The notes under the pieces: generated by a model
Seen by the model: only the letters and a program-made list of their open reading frames with translations
What the model was told of the DNA's origin: nothing
Databases searched by the model: none
Made by a program: the position numbers and the translations under genes
Source of the DNA: Fidelibacterota bacterium
Lineage (GTDB): Bacteria > Fidelibacterota > UBA2242 > JAFGTP01
DNA: 12,647 bases
Assembly (NCBI GenBank): GCA_021735285.1
Contig: JAIPHI010000069.1
Coordinates: forward strand, 1-12,647
Reading direction: 5' to 3'
Part shown: piece by piece, positions 1-8,547 of the stretch
Numbering within the stretch: the first letter of the stretch is position 1
How the letters are laid out: every line of letters begins with the position of its first letter

Positions 1-853
1 CAATGTCGATTTCATTCTCTGAATTCGTATAGACTTCTCCATGATAATGGACCGGCAGTCTATGTTCACTGTTTAGTCTTATTTTTTCCCCCAAGAATTG
101 ATTTACTTCTCGAATTGTTCCGATTTTACCATTTAATAAAGTATTGAATTTGTAAATTAATTTTGTCTTTGGTATATCTGCAACAAAATTGATATTCAAT
201 TTGCCGTCATCGAGAACGGCCATGGGATTTAATAAAACCCCACCACCACACGCACGACCGTTCCCGATAGCGACTAAATAGGCATGTTCTTCCATAACCA
301 GCTGGTCATCTACTTCTATGCGAATTGGAATGGCTTGCCATTTTAACCAGGCTTTAAGTAAACTCCATATATATGCCAAGCGGCTACTAAGAATACCACC
401 TTTTTTTGGCTTTTGACTTTCTTCATTAATAAATCCATCCAGACCAACTCCAATACCATTAATAAAATGGATATCATTGATTAATCCAAGGTCTATTTTT
501 TTGACTTTATATTGCATTAGCGTATGAATTGCATGGCGATAATTGGCAACCACATTAATACTTCTGACAAAATCATTGCCTCTTCCATGAGGAATCACAC
601 CAAGGGGGATCTCAGACCCAATCAAACCATTGACCACTTCATTGATAGTGCCATCTCCACCAAAAACTATGATTGCATCATAATGATTGCGAATTGATTC
701 CGTAATTTCAGTTGCATGTTGGGGCTCTTCCGTAATAAAGAAATCATAATTTATTGGATAATTGTTGAACAATTTTTTTAGTTTTGGAATGTCCCGGAGA
801 CTATTACCATTCCCTGCTGCTGGATTAACAATAATACCAAATCTTTTTTTCAA
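1..853 (-). CDS. Diacylglycerol kinase family lipid kinase (YegS/DgkB-like), 3' end cut by window edge
   Basis: The reading frame is open from a TTG at 851-853 to the left edge, giving 284 residues of a family usually about 290-310 long, so only a short C-terminal piece is missing. The start is chosen because AGGAG lies 6 nt upstream of the TTG and the protein then begins MKKRFGIIVNPAAG, the normal N-terminus. Seen motifs: NPAAGNG (about residues 10-16), the nucleotide-binding GGDGT (65-69), GVIPHGRGNDF (85-95), and the C-terminal lobe signature ending DDGKLNI (about 215-221). Near residue 271 the usual DGE reads HGE; the glutamate is kept. The family phosphorylates diacylglycerol or related lipids with ATP at the cytoplasmic face of the membrane; the exact substrate cannot be told from sequence. 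It lies 71 nt downstream of gcvPB, so co-transcription is possible but not shown. Confidence 0.9.
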   Translation of the reverse strand, partial: MKKRFGIIVNPAAGNGNSLRDIPKLKKLFNNYPINYDFFITEEPQHATEITESIRNHYDAIIVFGGDGTINEVVNGLIGSEIPLGVIPHGRGNDFVRSINVVANYRHAIHTLMQYKVKKIDLGLINDIHFINGIGVGLDGFINEESQKPKKGGILSSRLAYIWSLLKAWLKWQAIPIRIEVDDQLVMEEHAYLVAIGNGRACGGGVLLNPMAVLDDGKLNINFVADIPKTKLIYKFNTLLNGKIGTIREVNQFLGEKIRLNSEHRLPVHYHGEVYTNSENEIDI

Positions 854-924
854 TCCTATCTCCTATCGAATTCCGGAAAATACATCTAGTGAGTATTCTT
901 TCTGAAAATTTTTATATTAAATAA

Positions 925-2361
925 TTACCATCTTACATTTAGTTCTTTGTTGGCTTTTAATTCATCTAATCTTCTGACCGGTGTATCATAGGGTGCATCC
1001 TTTAAAAGCTCGGGATGCTCCTCAGCTTCCTGGTCTATTTTTTTCATAATTTTTATAAAATTATCCAGATTGTCGAGCGATTCAGTTTCTGTCGGTTCAA
1101 TCATCAAAGCCTCTTTTACCACCAGGGGAAAATACACAGTAGGGGCATGAACACCATAATCAAGCATTCTTTTTGCAATATCAAGGGCCTTGACGCCATA
1201 TTCATTTTTATGTTTTTGGCCTGAGGCCACAAACTCATGCATGCAGGTCCTATTAAAAGGTATTTCATAAACATCGGATAATTTTTTGCGGAGATAATTA
1301 GCATTAAGAACAGCATTTCTGCTGACTCTTTGCAGGCCCTCTGCGCCTAGCATAGAGATGTAAACGTAGGCTCTAACTATCACTGCAAAGTGACCATAAT
1401 AACTTAACATTCTACCGATAGAGTCGGGATGATCCGTTGATAAAGAATATGTATTATTATTTTTGACCACTCTGGGAACAGGTAGATAGGGAGCCAATTT
1501 TTCTACTACACCAATTGGTCCGCTGCCGGGGCCGCCCCCTCCATGCGGAGTGGAAAAAGTCTTGTGTAGATTCATATGTACAATATCGAATCCCATATCT
1601 GCTGCTTTAGCAATCCCAAAAAGAGCGTTTAAGTTGGCGCCATCCATATATACAATCCCATCGTACTTATGAATCAGAGTGTTTATTTTCTCTATATCCT
1701 CTTCAAAGAGTCCCAAAGTATTAGGATTGGTGATCATCATTCCGGCCACACCATCATTTAATTTTTCCTTAAGGTCTTCAATATCGATGCAGCCCTTCTG
1801 GTTGGAATTAACTGAGACAACCTCGTAATCGACACACGATGCAGACGAGGGATTTGTCCCATGCGCAGAATCAGGAATTAAAATGTACTTTTTATGATTG
1901 CCTTTTTCCTGATGATATTTCTGGATGATCATTGTGCCTGTCAATTCACCATGAGAACCGGCAGCCGGTTGAAGAGTGATTGCTGGCATGCCTGTGATTT
2001 CTTTTAAATACTGCTGAAGTTCATACATAAGGCGGAGAGCGCCCTGCACAGTTTCTACTGGTTGTTCAGGATGTATCTCGGCGAAGCCAGGTAAAGCAGC
2101 CAGTTTATCATTGATCTTTGGGTTATATTTCATAGTACAGGAGCCTAAAGGATAGAAATCTTTATCAACATGGTGGTTCATAACAGATAATTTTGTATAG
2201 TGCCGCACCACCTCCGGTTCACTAACTTCCGGAATATCCAGCTCTTTCTTTCGTAAGAGCTCTGTGGGGAGTAGGTTTTCCGGACTATTAGTTTTCTCAT
2301 CCGGAAGCGAAGCACCAATCTTGCCTGGATTGGAATATTCTTTTAATAGTTTTTCCATCAT
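925..2361 (-). CDS. gcvPB: Glycine dehydrogenase (decarboxylating) subunit 2, P-protein beta subunit
   Basis: At 478 aa this is the usual length for the C-terminal half of a split glycine cleavage P-protein. With GcvPA it decarboxylates glycine on PLP and transfers aminomethyl to the lipoyl arm of GcvH in the cytoplasm. Seen: DKDFYPLGSCTMKYNPK near residues 66-82, QPAAGSHGEL (131-140), the PLP-lysine segment NLHKTFSTPHGGGGPGSGP with K267, and the typical C-terminus TPVRRLDE...NVRW. An AGAGAGGTG ribosome site sits directly before ATGATG; either ATG could be used, the second having the better spacing. The gene lies 15 nt after alaS and is probably co-transcribed with it. gcvPA, gcvT and gcvH, normally neighbours, are not in the window on the visible side, so the rest of the system must be elsewhere. 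Confidence 0.96.
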   Translation of the reverse strand: MMEKLLKEYSNPGKIGASLPDEKTNSPENLLPTELLRKKELDIPEVSEPEVVRHYTKLSVMNHHVDKDFYPLGSCTMKYNPKINDKLAALPGFAEIHPEQPVETVQGALRLMYELQQYLKEITGMPAITLQPAAGSHGELTGTMIIQKYHQEKGNHKKYILIPDSAHGTNPSSASCVDYEVVSVNSNQKGCIDIEDLKEKLNDGVAGMMITNPNTLGLFEEDIEKINTLIHKYDGIVYMDGANLNALFGIAKAADMGFDIVHMNLHKTFSTPHGGGGPGSGPIGVVEKLAPYLPVPRVVKNNNTYSLSTDHPDSIGRMLSYYGHFAVIVRAYVYISMLGAEGLQRVSRNAVLNANYLRKKLSDVYEIPFNRTCMHEFVASGQKHKNEYGVKALDIAKRMLDYGVHAPTVYFPLVVKEALMIEPTETESLDNLDNFIKIMKKIDQEAEEHPELLKDAPYDTPVRRLDELKANKELNVRW

Positions 2362-2376
2362 GCACCTCTCTCTGTA

Positions 2377-4980
2377 TCAAAGTTTTGATTTGATAATCTT
2401 GGGTAGTTGATCAAGCATTGCCTGGATTTTATCAGGATGGCTCCCACCGGCAGTAGCCATATGAGGCCGACCGCCGCCACCGCCACCTAAAATTTTCCCC
2501 AATTCCAGAGCAATATCTCCGGCCTTGAGCTCGTACTTTTCCCGCGCCTTGTCCGATATCACGACAACCAGGCCGGGTTTTCCCTCTCTGGCAGATACCA
2601 GAACACCAATTCCGGTATCTATTTTCTTGCGGACTATATCTGCAATCTCCTTGAGGTCATCGATCTCTTTGTCAGGTACTTCCTGGGCAATCAGGGATAT
2701 ACCATCTATCTTTTTCGCATTATTGATAATCTCATCAAGTCGGGCTTCCCAATTTTTGGCTTCCAGCTCTTTTGTTTTTTTCTGTAGGTCTTTGATCTGT
2801 TCTGACAATTTCTGAAATTCCTGCAAAAATTTATCACGTGGAGTTTTTGTAGCTTCTTCCAGTTCATTAATTATTTTCTCATCCTGCCGTAACAATTCAA
2901 AAGCTTGCTTGCCTGTCACGGCCTCTATGCGCCGTACACCGGAAGCTACTGAGGTTTCCATTGTGATCTTAAACAGTCCCAGGTCTCCTGTTCTCTCAGC
3001 ATGCTTACCCCCGCATAGTTCCTGTGAAAAATCCTCGACTGTAACAACTCGAACCACATCATCGTATTTTTCACCAAATAATGCCATCGCCCCTTCTTCA
3101 CGGGCTTCGTCATAGGCCTTGTGCTCAACTTCGAGTTTAATGTTTTCTCTGATCTTTGCATTCACAATATCTTCGACTTTATCCAGTTCTTTCTGAGACA
3201 TCTTTTCATAATGGGTCAGATCAAAACGTAAATGACTGGCATCTACCAGTGAACCAGCCTGCGTAACGTGATCACCCAGCACCTCTCTCAGAGCAGCATG
3301 CAGAAGGTGAGTAGCAGTATGATTAGCGCGAATACTATTATTTTTTTCACTATCTATCTCAGCTATTACTTTGGGATTTGCGATTTCGCCTTCCAGTATT
3401 CTTCCGGAGTGAATAATAGATTGGTTAACCCTGATAGCATTTTTTATTCTGATCTTAAGATTCTTATTATAAATAAAGCCGGTATCACCAACCTCACCCC
3501 CGGATTCAGCGTAAAAGGGTGTCCTATCGAGCACTATCTTGACCCCTTCATCATCCCGGGCAAATTTCCTTATCTGAGCATTTATTTTTTCTTGCTCATA
3601 ACCTACAAATTCAGAATCCTCCCCTTCAGTTAAGGATTGCCAATCAAGGTCTTCATTATAGTCTGAATAAAAACCCCCTTCTTGACGGGCTTGTTCCCGT
3701 TGTTTTTGCATCTGTTTTTCAAAACCCTGTTCATCAATTTCCAGGCCCTCTTCTTCCGCCAGGAGATTGGTCAGATCAACCGGAAAACCATAAGTATCAT
3801 AGAGCTTGAAGACCTTTTTACCTGGGATAACCTTTTTCCCAGCAGCTTCTACTTCATCTTTGTATTGATGGAAAACTTCCAGGCCTCTATCCAGAGTTTT
3901 ACCAAAGGACTCCTCTTCAACTTTAATCACCTTCTTAATATGTTTTTTTCTGTCAATGATTTCCGGATAGGCCGCCCCCAAAACTTCCGCAACTACATCC
4001 ACCAATTTATAAAGCACTGGCTCATGGACTTCCAAAATTCTAGCATAACGTGAAGCCCGTCGTAAAACTCGACGGAGAACATATCCCCGGCCTTCATTGG
4101 AGGGTAGGGCTCCATCAGCAAGAGAGACACTCAGCATCCTCATATGATCAGCAATAACCCTGTGAGCAGTACCATCTTTTTCACTGTACTCAACTCCGGT
4201 TAATGCACTGATCTTATTAATAATTGGCATAAATAGATCAGTAGCATAATTTGATCTTTCTCCTTGCAGAACAGCCACTAATCTTTCCAGACCGGCTCCT
4301 GTGTCAACATGTTTAACAGGTAAAGGATTGAGCTCACCATCTCTATCACGATTATATTGTATGAAAACCAGATTCCAGAGTTCAATGTATTCCGGATCAT
4401 CAGCATTTACTTTTTGGGCTGTTTGGTTTGCAGGCTCGTTTCCAATATAGATGTGAACCTCCGAACAGGGACCACAGGGACCGGTATCACCCATTTCCCA
4501 AAAATTATCTTTCTCACCAAAACGGAGAATTCTATCCTTTTCTATATCTGTGACCTTACTCCATAATTCGGCAGCTTCGTCATCATCTTTGTAAACTGTA
4601 GCCCAGAGCCTATCTTGGGATAATTCCCATATTTCGGTTAACAATTCCCAGGCATATTGAATTGCTTCTTTTTTATAATAATCGCCAAAAGACCAGTTGC
4701 CTAACATTTCGAAAAAAGTATGATGATAGGTATCGCGCCCCACTTCCTCAAGGTCATTGTGCTTGCCACTAACCCGAATGCATTTTTGGTAATCTACAAC
4801 CCGCTCGGCTATGGGTTCTTCTTTACCCAGAAAAATGCTCTTGAATTGATTCATTCCAGCATTAGTAAAAAGAAGAGTAGGGTCCTTCTGTGGAATCACA
4901 GGAGCACTTTTTACTTCTTTGTGGCCTTTATTTTTGAAAAAATCTATAAAATCTTGTCTGATTTCTTTTGAAGATTTCAT
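2377..4980 (-). CDS. alaS: Alanine--tRNA ligase
   Basis: The enzyme charges tRNA-Ala with alanine and edits mischarged Ser/Gly. About 867 aa, normal for bacterial AlaRS. Domains in order: class II catalytic core (FTNAGMNQFK near residue 40, motif 2 region HHTFFEMLGNWSFGD near 86-100, motif 3 region ending GAGLERL near 230), the tRNA-recognition helical domain (NEGRGYVLRR near 295), the editing domain with zinc-type ligands HxxxH (HTATH, near 554-558) and CxxxH (CGGKH, near 656-660), a coiled coil near 690-745, and the glycine-rich C-Ala end (six Gly then RPHMATAGG). I chose the ATG at 4980 because family proteins begin MKSSxEIRxxF and a GGTG lies just upstream; an in-frame ATG at 4989 would add three residues. 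It has its own upstream gap with promoter-like sequence, and gcvPB follows closely. No T-box leader was seen. Confidence 0.97.
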   Translation of the reverse strand: MKSSKEIRQDFIDFFKNKGHKEVKSAPVIPQKDPTLLFTNAGMNQFKSIFLGKEEPIAERVVDYQKCIRVSGKHNDLEEVGRDTYHHTFFEMLGNWSFGDYYKKEAIQYAWELLTEIWELSQDRLWATVYKDDDEAAELWSKVTDIEKDRILRFGEKDNFWEMGDTGPCGPCSEVHIYIGNEPANQTAQKVNADDPEYIELWNLVFIQYNRDRDGELNPLPVKHVDTGAGLERLVAVLQGERSNYATDLFMPIINKISALTGVEYSEKDGTAHRVIADHMRMLSVSLADGALPSNEGRGYVLRRVLRRASRYARILEVHEPVLYKLVDVVAEVLGAAYPEIIDRKKHIKKVIKVEEESFGKTLDRGLEVFHQYKDEVEAAGKKVIPGKKVFKLYDTYGFPVDLTNLLAEEEGLEIDEQGFEKQMQKQREQARQEGGFYSDYNEDLDWQSLTEGEDSEFVGYEQEKINAQIRKFARDDEGVKIVLDRTPFYAESGGEVGDTGFIYNKNLKIRIKNAIRVNQSIIHSGRILEGEIANPKVIAEIDSEKNNSIRANHTATHLLHAALREVLGDHVTQAGSLVDASHLRFDLTHYEKMSQKELDKVEDIVNAKIRENIKLEVEHKAYDEAREEGAMALFGEKYDDVVRVVTVEDFSQELCGGKHAERTGDLGLFKITMETSVASGVRRIEAVTGKQAFELLRQDEKIINELEEATKTPRDKFLQEFQKLSEQIKDLQKKTKELEAKNWEARLDEIINNAKKIDGISLIAQEVPDKEIDDLKEIADIVRKKIDTGIGVLVSAREGKPGLVVVISDKAREKYELKAGDIALELGKILGGGGGGRPHMATAGGSHPDKIQAMLDQLPKIIKSKL

Positions 4981-5028
4981 ATTCACCATTCGGTTTAAAC
5001 ATTAAATAACTAGTTATAAACAAAGGAA

Positions 5029-5055
5029 ATTATACGATAAGATTGTGATATGCAA
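5029..5055 (-). promoter_or_regulatory. Possible sigma-70-type promoter for alaS
   Basis: On the minus strand TATAAT (5029-5034) is preceded, 15 nt away, by TTGCAT (5050-5055); shifting the -35 by one base gives CTTGCA with 16 nt. It lies about 50 nt before the alaS start in the 200-nt gap after recA, the most likely place for a promoter of alaS-gcvPB. The spacing is shorter than the ideal 17 nt and the element was found by eye in AT-rich DNA. Confidence 0.4.
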
Positions 5056-5082
5056 GCCCTGTTCCTTAATAGAATCGGGCTT
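5054..5082. repeat. Imperfect hairpin in the recA-alaS gap, touching the putative -35 element
   Basis: AAGCCC (5054-5059) and GGGCTT (5077-5082) are perfect complements. The stem continues after one mismatch with four more pairs (one G-T), closing a 7-nt loop. On the minus strand no T-run follows, so it is not a standard terminator for recA; on the plus strand the tail is TTTATAAAAT, which is weak, and no plus-strand gene ends here. It could be an operator, a transcript-end stabiliser or chance. The rest of the gap (5083-5191) is AT-rich and shows nothing I recognise. Confidence 0.4.
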
Positions 5083-5191
5083 TATAAAATAAAAAATATT
5101 TATTAATAATTGGATTTAGCAATATTATTCCTGGTGGTTCTGATAAAGCATTGGAAAAGAGAAAAGTAAAATCAATGCAGAAAAGTATTAT

Positions 5192-6244
5192 CTATTCTTT
5201 CTCCTCTTCCTTCTCTTCCTCTTTTTCCCCATCATCTTCATTGAAGCCTAAATAGTCTTTAACTTTATCTTCTATCTCTTGCATAACATCGGGATTTTCC
5301 TGTAAATATTCCCGACAATTGGCAATCCCCTGTCCAAGATTCGTATCACCATAAGAATACCAGGATCCGGATTTTTCAACAATATCTGCATCTACTGCCA
5401 GATTTAGAAGGTCGGCTTCTTTTGAAATACCCTCTCCATAAATGATCTCGAATTCAGCCTTTTTAAAGGGAGGCGCCAGTTTATTTTTTACAACTTTCAC
5501 CCGTGTTTTATTACCTGTAACATCGCGGCCGTCCTTAACCGAACCTATTCTGCGAATATCGAGTCGCACAGATGTATAGAACTTCAATGCTCGTCCGCCT
5601 GAAGTTGTTTCTGGATTTCCGAACATAACCCCGATCTTTTCTCGAATTTGATTAATAAATATAACCAGTGTTTTAGACTTGTTAACAGAACCGGAAAGTT
5701 TACGCATAGCCTTGGACATCAAGCGGGCTTGCAGTCCCATTTGCTGATCTTCCATGTCACCTTCTATCTCAGCCTTTGGCACCAGAGCTGCTACAGAATC
5801 TACAACGATTACGTCGATGGCATTACTTCTTACCAGAGTTTCAGTAATTTCCAGAGCCTGCTCACCATGATCAGGTTGAGAAACAAGCAAATCTTTGGTA
5901 TTCACGCCCAAATTTTTTGCATAAGTCGGGTCCAAAGCATGTTCAGCATCAACAAATGCGGCATATCCGCCCAACTTTTGAGCCTCAGCAACGATATGCA
6001 GAGCCAGGGTCGTTTTACCGGAGGCTTCCGGACCATAAATTTCACACACTCTCCCTCTTGGCATGCCTCCTATTCCCAGGGCCGCATCCAGAGAAAGACT
6101 TCCTGTTGGGATTGTATCAGCTGAAACTTTAGCATGATCATCCCCTAACCGCATGATTGAGCCTTTCCCAAACTGCCTATCTATTTGCGATACAGCCAGT
6201 TCTACTGCTTTTTCTTTATCTTTTTGATTATTATTTTTAGCCAT
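5192..6244 (-). CDS. recA: Recombinase RecA
   Basis: ATP-dependent strand-exchange protein for recombinational repair and activation of LexA-type self-cleavage. 350 aa, a normal length. Seen: N-terminal polymerisation helix, Walker A GPEASGKT (71-78), catalytic glutamate in AEHALDP (E101), Walker B VIVVDS (145-150), DNA-binding loop L1 around EGDMEDQQMG (161-170), the NQIREKIGVMFGNPETTSGG segment carrying loop L2 (198-217), and a C-terminal domain ending in a strongly acidic tail (DDGEKEEEKEEEKE). GAGGGAT lies inside the end of thpR, 4 nt before the ATG, and the thpR stop is only 1 nt upstream, so recA is translated from the ybaB-recR-pgsA-pgpA-cinA-thpR operon transcript. I see no obvious LexA box near the start. 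The usual partner recX does not follow; alaS does. Confidence 0.99.
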   Translation of the reverse strand: MAKNNNQKDKEKAVELAVSQIDRQFGKGSIMRLGDDHAKVSADTIPTGSLSLDAALGIGGMPRGRVCEIYGPEASGKTTLALHIVAEAQKLGGYAAFVDAEHALDPTYAKNLGVNTKDLLVSQPDHGEQALEITETLVRSNAIDVIVVDSVAALVPKAEIEGDMEDQQMGLQARLMSKAMRKLSGSVNKSKTLVIFINQIREKIGVMFGNPETTSGGRALKFYTSVRLDIRRIGSVKDGRDVTGNKTRVKVVKNKLAPPFKKAEFEIIYGEGISKEADLLNLAVDADIVEKSGSWYSYGDTNLGQGIANCREYLQENPDVMQEIEDKVKDYLGFNEDDGEKEEEKEEEKE

Positions 6245-6245
6245 T

Positions 6246-6803
6246 TTATCCCTCTAGTTTTATTTTAGTTAATGGTTTATGAATTGCGCCTGATGATTTT
6301 AATATACTTTCGAAAAATATCAGTTCATCGACTTGATTGTAAACTGGTTTAAAATCGTAATCCAAAAATTGATCAATATCAGTTATTCTTGCTCCTTTAC
6401 GTTTCCTTCCAATTGTTAAGTGGGGAGTAAAACTACGTTTATCTTGACTAATATTGTAATTATTCGTGACTTTTTCAACTTTTTTATGCAGCTGCTCTAA
6501 TTTTTTGGCGCCCTTCCCAACACCCAGCCAAAAAACTGTTGGTCTGGATGGTTTGGGGAAAACACCTGTGGAGGCGATTTCAAAACCGAATTTTGAGAAG
6601 TTCTCAAGCTCTTGTTTTAAATCATCGCCAATAGGCTGTATATTATCTTCTTTTATATCTCCGAGAAATTTTATTGTAATGTGGGGATTATCTATGTTCG
6701 CTCTTTTTAATTTTTTATCCAATTCCGGCAGGTCCTCATAGATCGCAGTGATAAGATTTTTGGTAAAATCCGAAATTTTAATAGCTAAAAATGTCCGTTT
6801 CAT
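6246..6803 (-). CDS. thpR: RNA 2',3'-cyclic phosphodiesterase (2H family)
   Basis: 185 aa, typical for ThpR/LigT. The family hydrolyses 2',3'-cyclic phosphates on RNA ends and can join tRNA halves in vitro; its cellular role is not settled. Both catalytic HxTx motifs are present: HITI (residues 41-44, in NPHITIKFLGD) and HLTI (128-131, in FTPHLTIGR). The N-terminus MKRTFLAIKI matches the family's 'R.F.AI' start. GGGGGT in the end of cinA serves as ribosome site and the cinA stop is 2 nt before the ATG. The cinA-thpR-recA arrangement recurs in many bacteria, supporting the call. Confidence 0.95.
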   Translation of the reverse strand: MKRTFLAIKISDFTKNLITAIYEDLPELDKKLKRANIDNPHITIKFLGDIKEDNIQPIGDDLKQELENFSKFGFEIASTGVFPKPSRPTVFWLGVGKGAKKLEQLHKKVEKVTNNYNISQDKRSFTPHLTIGRKRKGARITDIDQFLDYDFKPVYNQVDELIFFESILKSSGAIHKPLTKIKLEG

Positions 6804-6805
6804 AG

Positions 6806-8026
6806 TTACCCCCGTTTTATTATTTTAAGAGTATTTAATAATGCAAATTTTGTGAAAGCTTGTTTATTTGTCAGGCGGTCTTTACTATAAATGTAATGCC
6901 TTGCTTTTTGTTCATTTGGCCCTGCAATGCCAATCCAGACCGTACCTACTGGTTTTGTTTTCGAACCGCCGGTGGGGCCGGCAATCCCGGTTGTGCTGAG
7001 ACCCAGATCAGCTTTAAAATTATTACGAACACCTACTGCCATTTCGATTGCTGTCTTATCACTTACCGCGCCCTGTTCTGCGATTGTATTTTTGTTGACA
7101 TCTAGCATATCAATTTTTATTTGATTGGAATAGGCAATTACACCACCTAAAAAATAATCTGAGCTACCGGGGCGATTTGTCAAAGAATGCCCGATCAAGC
7201 CCCCTGTACAGGACTCTGCTACTGCAATAGTTAAGTCATTTTCACTCAAATAATCACCTAAAATCTGATGTGGTTCATCCGCATTAAAACCAAAAATGTA
7301 TTCATCAAAAGAGTTGGATATGTATTCCAGCGCATTATTTAAGTTTGCTCTGTTGCTACTTTCTAAAAATATGTCCACACCTGGCATTTGGGGTAAGAAG
7401 GAGACTTTGATCTCATTCTGCTTTGTTATCCAGTTTTGTAATCCGGAATACAATTCCGATTCTGCAATGCCGAAAGTTCGTACTTTTTCATAATATATTT
7501 CAGCTGCAGATTTTTGGCTGTCCAATTCAGGACTTATATGTTCTTCCAGCATCCTCTTCATTTCAGCAGGGACACCGGGTATAAAGTAGAAATGAGTACC
7601 CTTTTCATAAAAATGCATTCCACTGGCAGTTCCAATTTCGTTAGGAACAATCTCAGCATTTTCCGGAAACAGAGCCTGTTCGGAATTTATATTTGACATT
7701 CTAATTTTTCGGTCCTTGAAGTAATGTTTCAAGTGAGCTTTCAGATCAGCGTCTTCAACTAACTCTGTGGAAAAGAAATCCACAGCTGCCTTTTTAGTCA
7801 GATCATCATGAGTTGGTCCCAGTCCTCCCGTTACAAAAACTAGATCATAGTTTAACGAATCTTGTAATGTATTTAAAATCTGTTCTTTGCTATCGGGAAC
7901 CATACTCACTTTTTTATTTACTATTCCGTATCTGGCGACAAATTGGGCAATAAAGACCGCATTTGTGTTACAGACCCGACCTGCTGTTAATTCATCGCCA
8001 ATTGATATTATTGTGGAATATCTCAT
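6806..8026 (-). CDS. cinA: CinA family protein, two-domain: MoCF/COG1058 domain plus nicotinamide-nucleotide amidase domain
   Basis: 406 aa, the full two-domain form. Residues 1 to about 170 form the molybdopterin-binding-like (COG1058) domain, with GDELTAGRVCNTN (10-22) and VTGGLGPTHDD (65-75), the part that in characterised homologues acts on ADP-ribose-type substrates. Residues from about 250 form the CinA C-terminal domain (PncC-like), with AESCTGG (270-276) and TGIAGPTGGSKTKPVG (346-361), which deamidates NMN to NaMN in characterised members. The likely role is pyridine-nucleotide salvage or repair in the cytoplasm; the name comes from competence-inducible operons with recA. Its ATG overlaps the pgpA stop by 4 nt (ATGA), and no clear ribosome site is seen, so translational coupling is likely. 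Confidence 0.96.
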   Translation of the reverse strand: MRYSTIISIGDELTAGRVCNTNAVFIAQFVARYGIVNKKVSMVPDSKEQILNTLQDSLNYDLVFVTGGLGPTHDDLTKKAAVDFFSTELVEDADLKAHLKHYFKDRKIRMSNINSEQALFPENAEIVPNEIGTASGMHFYEKGTHFYFIPGVPAEMKRMLEEHISPELDSQKSAAEIYYEKVRTFGIAESELYSGLQNWITKQNEIKVSFLPQMPGVDIFLESSNRANLNNALEYISNSFDEYIFGFNADEPHQILGDYLSENDLTIAVAESCTGGLIGHSLTNRPGSSDYFLGGVIAYSNQIKIDMLDVNKNTIAEQGAVSDKTAIEMAVGVRNNFKADLGLSTTGIAGPTGGSKTKPVGTVWIGIAGPNEQKARHYIYSKDRLTNKQAFTKFALLNTLKIIKRG

Positions 8027-8547
8027 ACAAATTTGATTAAGATTAAAATTATTACAGAAAAAATTCCCGCTACAATATCATCGGCCATAATACCCCAGCC
8101 ACCTTTTAACTTCTCTACCATAGAGATCGGATAAGGTTTTATAATGTCAAAGAGACGAAAAAGCAGAAAACCCATTACTATCCAGATAATTTTATAGCCT
8201 AGCAAGATTTCGGAGAATAATAAAGTTAACCAGAGACCGGCTACTTCATCTATTACAATTACAGCAGGATCGGAAATATTAAGAATCTGCGAAAATTGAT
8301 TGGCAGCTATTAATCCCCATCCGATAGTTACAATCAGCAGGCCTGCTTTCAAAATAATATTGTGTGGTAAGAGAAGCCATATCAGCGCTGCTATTATACT
8401 ACCAAATGTACCGGGAGCAATAGGGAAAAACCCGCTGTAGAAAAAAGTTGCAATGATCTTATTTGCTGTTTTAATCACATTAAAATAGGATAATTTATCT
8501 AGAAAAAATATATTTAAATTTTTTACGATTAACCCAGAAATACTCAA
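8023..8547 (-). CDS. pgpA: Phosphatidylglycerophosphatase A
   Basis: Integral membrane phosphatase converting phosphatidylglycerol phosphate to phosphatidylglycerol, the step after PgsA, whose gene lies immediately upstream. Seen: the family signature SGFFPIAPGTFGS near residue 38, the acidic motif VIVIDEVAG near 96-104, and RLFDIIKPYPI near 130-140, with hydrophobic membrane segments between. The start is uncertain. The longest frame uses a TTG at 8547 and overlaps pgsA by 53 nt, giving 174 aa. A GTG at 8478, 17 nt after the pgsA stop, gives 151 aa and puts the conserved segment close to the N-terminus as in most relatives. Neither has a good ribosome site. The gene ends in an ATGA overlap with cinA. 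Confidence 0.92.
   Translation of the reverse strand: MSISGLIVKNLNIFFLDKLSYFNVIKTANKIIATFFYSGFFPIAPGTFGSIIAALIWLLLPHNIILKAGLLIVTIGWGLIAANQFSQILNISDPAVIVIDEVAGLWLTLLFSEILLGYKIIWIVMGFLLFRLFDIIKPYPISMVEKLKGGWGIMADDIVAGIFSVIILILIKFV

Noticed and set aside
3268..4053. Plus-strand ORFs of 121 and 123 codons
   Set aside because: They are antisense to alaS, which is intact with all motifs; their translations show no domain and have no ribosome site support.
5648..6124. 158-codon plus-strand ORF
   Set aside because: Antisense to the highly conserved recA core; no recognisable protein.
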